From positions 186,001 through 250,000 of the forward strand of contig JACKBL010000001.1 in the NCBI GenBank assembly GCA_020634515.1: 64,000 nt of DNA, written 5' to 3'. A program made the translations under genes and the position numbers. The notes beneath the pieces were generated by a model. That model was given only the letters and a program-made list of their open reading frames with translations, had not been told where the DNA came from and made no database searches. The stretch is from Ardenticatenales bacterium. Lineage in GTDB: Bacteria; Chloroflexota; Anaerolineae; Promineifilales; Promineifilaceae. Shown piece by piece: positions 59,813 to 64,000 of the stretch (position 1 is the first letter of the stretch; every line of letters begins with the position of its first letter).

Positions 59813-60268
59813 GTGACAATCATAGGGATTAATCACGTCGCTATCGTTGTGCCAGACCTGGAAGCCGGGCAACGTTTCTGGGTTGACGCGCTGGGGCTTT
59901 CCCTGGACCATGTGGCGCACGTACCGGAAGAGGGTGTTGATGTGGCATTTTTGCCGGCAGGCAACACCGAAATCGAACTGCTGCAACCTCTGGACGAAAA
60001 CAACGGCGTAGGGAAATTTCTGCGAAAACGGGGGCCGGGCATTCATCACATCTGCCTGGAGGTAGCCCATATCGAGGAGACGATGAGCATTCTTCGTGAT
60101 AAAGGTGTTCGACTCCTCAACGAAACGCCGCGCACCAATCCAGATGGACGGAAATATGCTTTTGTTCATCCTAAAAGCACGGGGGGCGTGCTCGTAGAAC
60201 TGTACCAGATTCCTCACACGCCTGACCTTCATGAAGACGACCAGAAGCCAGGTGGTTACGAAGACTAA
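59813..60268 (+). CDS. mce: Methylmalonyl-CoA epimerase
   Basis: This encodes 151 residues from a GTG start with AAGGAG eight bases upstream. IIGINHVAIVVPDLEAGQRFWVDALGL, TEIELLQPLDENNGVGKFLRKRGPGIHHICLEV and VHPKSTGGVLVELYQ are the methylmalonyl-CoA epimerase pattern; His, Glu and the GIHHI pair match its cobalt/zinc ligands. It interconverts the methylmalonyl-CoA epimers in propionyl-CoA metabolism; the mutase is not in the window. Alternative: another VOC-superfamily enzyme. Confidence 0.82.
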   Translation: MTIIGINHVAIVVPDLEAGQRFWVDALGLSLDHVAHVPEEGVDVAFLPAGNTEIELLQPLDENNGVGKFLRKRGPGIHHICLEVAHIEETMSILRDKGVRLLNETPRTNPDGRKYAFVHPKSTGGVLVELYQIPHTPDLHEDDQKPGGYED

Positions 60269-60321
60269 GGGCGCATCCGTTAATAAAGGCTACGCTCGGG
60301 AATTGACGGATGCGCTTGGAT
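60268..60321. repeat. GCGCATCCGTTAAT hairpin repeat at stop codon
   Basis: AAGGGCGCATCCGTTAATAA ... GGAATTGACGGATGCGCTTG, nearly the same as 43976-44050 and again directly after a stop. Confidence 0.75.
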
Positions 60322-60479
60322 GAAAACCTGGGTTTTGCGCCGCAAACGTGTGGTGTGCCAGGCAAGAACCCGAAATAACCCAGGCGATACCAGGTTGTTT
60401 TCTTAAGGCGCAATAGGTCATTAGTGGCATTTCTGGTTCCCATCATGGCAAATGGAAGTGATAAATGTCTTGAATATTT

Positions 60480-60516
60480 ATGACATTTGTCATCAAAAGG
60501 GAAACCTGTTTATACT
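60480..60516 (+). promoter_or_regulatory. Promoter with palindrome upstream of the cytochrome oxidase operon
   Basis: A -35 TTGTCA (60487-60492) and -10 TATACT (60511-60516) are 18 bases apart. The palindrome ATGACATTTGTCAT (60480-60493) covers the -35 and could bind a regulator. It leaves a ~190-base leader before the first SCO gene. Confidence 0.5.
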
Positions 60517-60702
60517 ACCATACGTTCCTGTTGTCCCACAGGCTTGTGGTGTTCTCCTTACACGCTTCCAACTCAACCGTTCTTTGCGGCAAGCTATCAA
60601 CTGAGCAGTCTTGTTTGTCTGCAACCACGGCATGGCTGTTGATTGGAATGCAAACAAACAAATCTACCCCTGCCCTCTTGTTAACTGGTCACTTCGGTAA
60701 AG

Positions 60703-61425
60703 ATGAGTATTGCTGACTACCCGCTTGATGCGGATCACCAACCAGACCCCGTACGCCCGGCTTCCCGCCGTTTCCTTTGGGTCGTCTATGCGCTAATCGG
60801 TCTGTTCGTCATTGGCTCGCTGGCTTTTGCCACCTTCCGCCCGATCTTGGTGTTGCCGCGTATTGGACTCGCTCCGGGTTTCTCGCTACAAGATGAAACC
60901 GGCCAGCGATTTACCAGCGAAGATTTGCGCGGGCAAATTGCCGTGTATAACTTCACTTACACGAACTGTGTGTCGCCCTGCCCGGATACCGACGCCGTGA
61001 TGCAGGGCGTGCAGGCGCGGTTGGGGGAGGTGGATACGGGGGGTATTCCGGTAACGTTGGTGACGGTCTCTTTTGATCCCCGGCGGGACACGCCTGAACG
61101 TCTGCGCGAATATGCGGCGCGGCTACGAGGAGAGGATGAAAACTGGCATTTTCTCACGGGCGCGCCAGATCGGTTGAAATGGATGATTGGCGGTGGGTTT
61201 AGCGTCTTTTATGACGCCCGCGATGATGGGACGTTTACGTTTGACCCCGCTTTTATGTTGGTCGATGGGACGGGCATTTTGCGGGCGGAGTATCGCACGG
61301 CCACGCCCGAAGTGGACCGCGTCTTGCGCGATGTAGGGCTGGTGGCGCAGGAGGCCAACAAGAGCAAGGGGGCCAATCGCGCTGCTTATGAGGCTGCCCA
61401 CCTTTTCCTTTGTTATCCCCGTTAA
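60703..61425 (+). CDS. SCO1/SenC-like copper chaperone lacking the canonical histidine
   Basis: This is a 240-residue membrane-anchored thioredoxin-fold protein: helix 24-45, then IGLAPGFSLQDETGQRFTSEDLRGQIAVYNFTYT and the CxxxC pair C89-x3-C93 (NCVSPCPDT). The conserved His expected before the LVDGTG strand is replaced by Asp181-Pro (FTFDPAFMLVDG), whereas the next SCO protein keeps it (VDHTATV). It may be a thiol/redox partner rather than a copper donor. It opens the cytochrome oxidase operon. Confidence 0.82.
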   Translation: MSIADYPLDADHQPDPVRPASRRFLWVVYALIGLFVIGSLAFATFRPILVLPRIGLAPGFSLQDETGQRFTSEDLRGQIAVYNFTYTNCVSPCPDTDAVMQGVQARLGEVDTGGIPVTLVTVSFDPRRDTPERLREYAARLRGEDENWHFLTGAPDRLKWMIGGGFSVFYDARDDGTFTFDPAFMLVDGTGILRAEYRTATPEVDRVLRDVGLVAQEANKSKGANRAAYEAAHLFLCYPR

Positions 61426-61446
61426 CGACGGTGAGCGTAATCTGAT

Positions 61447-62100
61447 ATGGATTCGGAATCAACTTCGGTCGTCGGGAAAAATGCCGGCACAACCCCCATC
61501 TGGCTTCTGGCTATTATCGGACTGCTTGGTGGCCTGCTGCTCTTCTTTCTTATCCGCTTCCTCCTCACCGGCAGCCTGTTCGGCACGCAGCCCTTTCACG
61601 GTGTTGTGCTGCAATCACCACAACAGGCCGTCAACTTCACCCTCATGGGGCCCGACGAGCAACCCGTCAGCTTGAATGATTTTCGTGGCAAGGTCGTTCT
61701 GCTCTATTTTGGCTACACCTTCTGCCCCGATGCCTGCCCGGCCACGCTATCCGTGCTCAAGGAAGTGCGCCAACAGTTAGGGCGGCGTGCCGATGATGTC
61801 CAGGTAGTCATGATCACAGTAGACCCGGAACGGGACACGCCCACGCGCCTGGCCGACTACGTGCGCAGCTTCGACCCCACGTTTGTCGGCTTGAGTGGCA
61901 CGCTGGATCAAACCAGCGCTGTCGCCACGGACTATGGCATCTTCTTTGAGAAACAACCCGGCACGGCCGCTACAGGGTATCTTGTAGACCACACGGCTAC
62001 CGTAGCCGCGATCGACAAGGACGGTTATTTACGCCTCATCTTTCTCTTCGACATGAGCGCGGAGGAAATTGCCGCCGACGTGCGTCGCCTGCTGCGTTAA
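61447..62100 (+). CDS. SCO1/SenC-family cytochrome oxidase copper-assembly protein
   Basis: This is a 217-residue protein: membrane helix at 18-40, VNFTLMGPDEQPVSLNDFRGKVVLLYFGYTFCPDACPAT with C93 and C97, MITVDPERDTPTRLADYVRSFD and His182 in YLVDHTATVAAI. All copper ligands are kept, so it probably delivers copper to the CuA site of the oxidase subunit II encoded downstream. Confidence 0.88.
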   Translation: MDSESTSVVGKNAGTTPIWLLAIIGLLGGLLLFFLIRFLLTGSLFGTQPFHGVVLQSPQQAVNFTLMGPDEQPVSLNDFRGKVVLLYFGYTFCPDACPATLSVLKEVRQQLGRRADDVQVVMITVDPERDTPTRLADYVRSFDPTFVGLSGTLDQTSAVATDYGIFFEKQPGTAATGYLVDHTATVAAIDKDGYLRLIFLFDMSAEEIAADVRRLLR

Positions 62101-62209
62101 AATCGCCATTGGCGTTTCATTTTTTCAACCCGTCAGTTTCGCTGTGGTCAGTAGTCCGCCACCATCACCATCCACAGATAACTGGCCCATGTCTAATCAG
62201 GAGACTGCT
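62101..62209. other. Spacer with small hairpin after the SCO genes
   Basis: AAATCGCC/GGCGTTT with CATTTTTT next to it (62100-62128) could be a weak terminator or attenuator between the assembly genes and the oxidase structural genes. Confidence 0.35.
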
Positions 62210-62353
62210 ATGAAATGGTTAAGGAAGTTGTTTGAAGGCGAGTATGATGCGCCACAGGGCACGATGGTCCTGTTGGCCCTGTTCCTATTCTTTATTATTG
62301 TGCTTTGGGGCAATGCGTATCTCCACGTCGTCACCAATGGCACAACGCAATAG
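62210..62353 (+). CDS. Cytochrome c oxidase subunit IIa (ba3 type)
   Basis: This is a 47-residue single-helix protein (MKWLRKLFEGEYDAPQGTMV, then the membrane helix LLALFLFFIIVLWGNAYLHV). Size and pattern match the CoxIIa subunit that completes the truncated subunit II of ba3-type oxidases. An AGGAG site lies seven bases upstream; the start at 62189 lacks one. Subunit II follows after 45 bases. Confidence 0.75.
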   Translation: MKWLRKLFEGEYDAPQGTMVLLALFLFFIIVLWGNAYLHVVTNGTTQ

Positions 62354-62398
62354 GTCGCGCCACAGCGATCTGTTCAACGATTTGAGGAGGGAAGTAAC

Positions 62399-62875
62399 AT
62401 GCACGTAAATCGTTACGAGAAATTTTGGATCATTCTCAGTTCCTTGTTGTTGGTTGTTTTTGCCGCCGCCGTAGCCACCAGCAGTGTTGCCTATGGCATT
62501 CAAGTGCCCGCGCCGGAACAACGTGTAGACCCGCGCGTGGTGGCAACGCCGGGCAACTCGCCATTTGGCGAACCGGGCTTGCGCGAACTGGCTCCAGGGA
62601 AATACGAAGCCTACATCCTGGCGCAGGCATGGTCTTATTCGCCCAAAGAGATACGAGTTCCCGTAGGCTCGACGGTGACGTTTTATCTCACCAGCCGTGA
62701 TGTACAGCATGGTTTCAAACTGGAAGGGACAAACATCAATATGATGGTATTGCCGGGGCAAGTCTCCAAACTGACGACGACCTTTGACAAACCAGGCACG
62801 TATCCTTTCATTTGCCACGAATATTGTGGTGTGGGCCATCAGTCGATGTTTGGGCAACTCATCGTCGAAGGATAG
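62399..62875 (+). CDS. Cytochrome c oxidase subunit II (ba3 type)
   Basis: This is a 158-residue protein with one membrane helix (10-33) and a cupredoxin domain. CuA ligands are visible: His104 (DVQHGF), then Cys139, Cys143, His147 and Met150 in ICHEYCGVGHQSM. The small size with a single helix marks the ba3 class. It receives electrons from cytochrome c. Confidence 0.92.
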   Translation: MHVNRYEKFWIILSSLLLVVFAAAVATSSVAYGIQVPAPEQRVDPRVVATPGNSPFGEPGLRELAPGKYEAYILAQAWSYSPKEIRVPVGSTVTFYLTSRDVQHGFKLEGTNINMMVLPGQVSKLTTTFDKPGTYPFICHEYCGVGHQSMFGQLIVEG

Positions 62876-62934
62876 GCAATAGACGCGACGATGAACGGAC
62901 TGGCATCGTCTGCAGTAATTAGGAGGATCCACAA

Positions 62935-64000
62935 TGACATTTAAGACTGAAAATAAGCTAACTTCGTGGCACATCGGCATCGCCCTGGCAGCATTGTTTG
63001 TTGGCGGTGCGTTTGGTCCCTTGCAAAAGGCGGAGCATGTTGGCATCAATCTGTATCCGGCTCTGAGTGACGTGGGCATCAAAAGCTACTATCAGGGTCT
63101 GACGCTCCATGGTGTTTTGAACGCCCTGGTCTGGACGACATTTTTTATCACCGGCTTTTTTGTTTTTGCGGTTACGCGCAGCCTGAATCGGGAACTGCGC
63201 TACCCCAAATTGAATGTAGCGGCTTTGATCGTAATGGCATTAGGGCTGGTAATGGCGGCGGTCCCTCTGTTGGGGAATAAGGCTTCCGTTCTGTATACGT
63301 TTTACCCCCCGCTGAAGGCGGACACCTTTTTCTACCTGGGGTTGACTCTGGTCGTCGTTGGCTCCTGGATGGTGGGGTATGGTCTCTATTTTACCTATGG
63401 AGAATGGCGTAAGCAGAATAAGGGCGCGCGCACGCCGTTTATTGCGCTGGCCTCGCTGATTACGATGGTGATGTGGCAGCTTGCGACGCTGGGCGTGGCC
63501 GCGGAGATTCTGTTCCTGATTCTGCCGTGGTCGCTGGGGTGGGTCGAAGGGATTGACCCACAGTTGTCGCGCACGTTCTTTTGGTTTTTTGGGCATCCGC
63601 TGGTTTATTTCTGGTTGTTGCCGGCATACGTCTCCTGGTACGGTATGCTACCCAAACAAGCCGGCGGCAAACTCTTCAGCGACTCCCTGGCCCGCCTCGT
63701 CTTCTGGCTCTTCCTGGCCCTCTCCGTACCCGTGGGGCTTCATCACCAATATACTGACCCAGGCGTTCCCGCCGGTTGGAAGGCAATACACGCCGTTCTC
63801 ACCTTTTCCCTGTTTATTCCCAGCATGATCACCGCCTTCACCGTGGTTGCTTCGCTAGAATTGGGTGGGCGCGCCCGCGGTGGCAAGGGCTTGATTGGCT
63901 GGATTCGCAAACTGCCGTGGGGTGATCCTTCCTATACCGCGCAAAACCTGGCGATGATTCTGTTCGTCTTTGGTGGCATTGGCGGCCTGATCAATGCTTC
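62935..64000 (+). CDS. Cytochrome c oxidase subunit I (ba3 type), 3' end outside the window
   Basis: At least 355 codons are present and open to the window end. An AGGAGGATCCACA site precedes the ATG. His59 (TLHGVLNALVW) is the heme b ligand; the CuB site has His221 and Tyr225 in FFGHPLVYFW and the His270-His271 pair in GLHHQYTDPGVPAGWKAIH. This matches the ba3 oxidase family, which reduces oxygen to water and pumps protons. Truncated by the window edge. Confidence 0.92.

Noticed and set aside
60480..60716. 78-codon ORF in the leader of the SCO operon
   Set aside because: It overlaps the promoter and the SCO start and has no ribosome site; more likely untranslated leader.
1..64000. Insertion sequence or prophage
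   Set aside because: I found no transposase, integrase, capsid or tail gene; only non-coding MITE-like and hairpin repeats.

Overview
The window reads as one continuous piece of a GC-rich bacterial chromosome, most probably from a filamentous or otherwise complex member of the Chloroflexota (Anaerolineae/Ardenticatenia-like). This placement is inferred from gene content: paired 2-oxoacid:ferredoxin oxidoreductases with a CBS fusion, a ba3-type cytochrome oxidase with the tiny subunit IIa, PHA granule proteins, many GAF/PAS kinases and F420-type oxidoreductases. No ribosomal marker is present. Intergenic gaps are unusually full of short dispersed inverted repeats, and the octamer TGCCGGCA recurs dozens of times in genes and gaps alike.

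The most interesting region is 21.8-27.1 kb, a complete diversity-generating retroelement (DGR). It consists of an Avd accessory protein (21834-22187), a template repeat (22388-22466), a DGR-type reverse transcriptase (to 23939) and, convergent with it, a 1002-residue target gene (24021-27029). The target encodes two membrane helices, a coiled coil, a NACHT-type NTPase and a C-terminal FGE-sulfatase/C-type-lectin-fold domain. The last codons of the target hold the variable repeat (24041-24119). By hand alignment over 79 nt it differs from the template at 11 positions. All 11 fall on template adenines, and none of the 57 non-adenine positions has changed, which is the signature of adenine-directed mutagenic retrohoming. 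The system looks like a membrane-anchored STAND/NACHT sensor whose ligand-binding surface is diversified on purpose.

Layout: 0-2.5 kb, SRPBCC-type proteins and PHA regulator/phasin genes. 3.3-5.6 kb, tungstate ABC transporter tupABC. 5.7-13.4 kb, two KorAB-type 2-oxoacid:ferredoxin oxidoreductases, a CBS protein and a GntR/FadR-type regulator. 13.7-16.6 kb, nitroreductase, methyltransferase, GNAT and sugar isomerase. 17.3-20.3 kb, a zinc-ribbon membrane protein, a DUF1385 protein and a TPR protein. 20.3-20.7 kb, a tandem array of 67-bp hairpin units, followed by malate dehydrogenase. 21.8-27.1 kb, the DGR. 27.2-30.6 kb, an iron operon with a membrane-tethered DtxR-FeoA regulator and FeoB split into two genes. 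30.7-33.8 kb, rRNA methyltransferase, homoserine kinase and ThpR. 34.3-40.9 kb, regulators (PucR type, a hybrid kinase with a response regulator, ArsR type). 41-47 kb, an AHSA1-PDZ-DinB fusion, glyoxalase-fold protein, helix-hairpin-helix membrane protein, LysE, QueA-like protein and SDR. 47.5-59.4 kb, arylsulfotransferase-like protein, Nnr, a large hybrid kinase, Elp3, an LLM-class oxidoreductase, SDR and tRNA-Glu. 59.8-64 kb, methylmalonyl-CoA epimerase and a ba3-type cytochrome oxidase operon with two SCO assembly proteins. The subunit I gene runs off the end.

Metabolically the genes suggest a respiring heterotroph that can also use ferredoxin-dependent oxoacid oxidation, store PHA, and take up ferrous iron and tungstate. 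All identifications come from reading motifs by eye; no database search was run.
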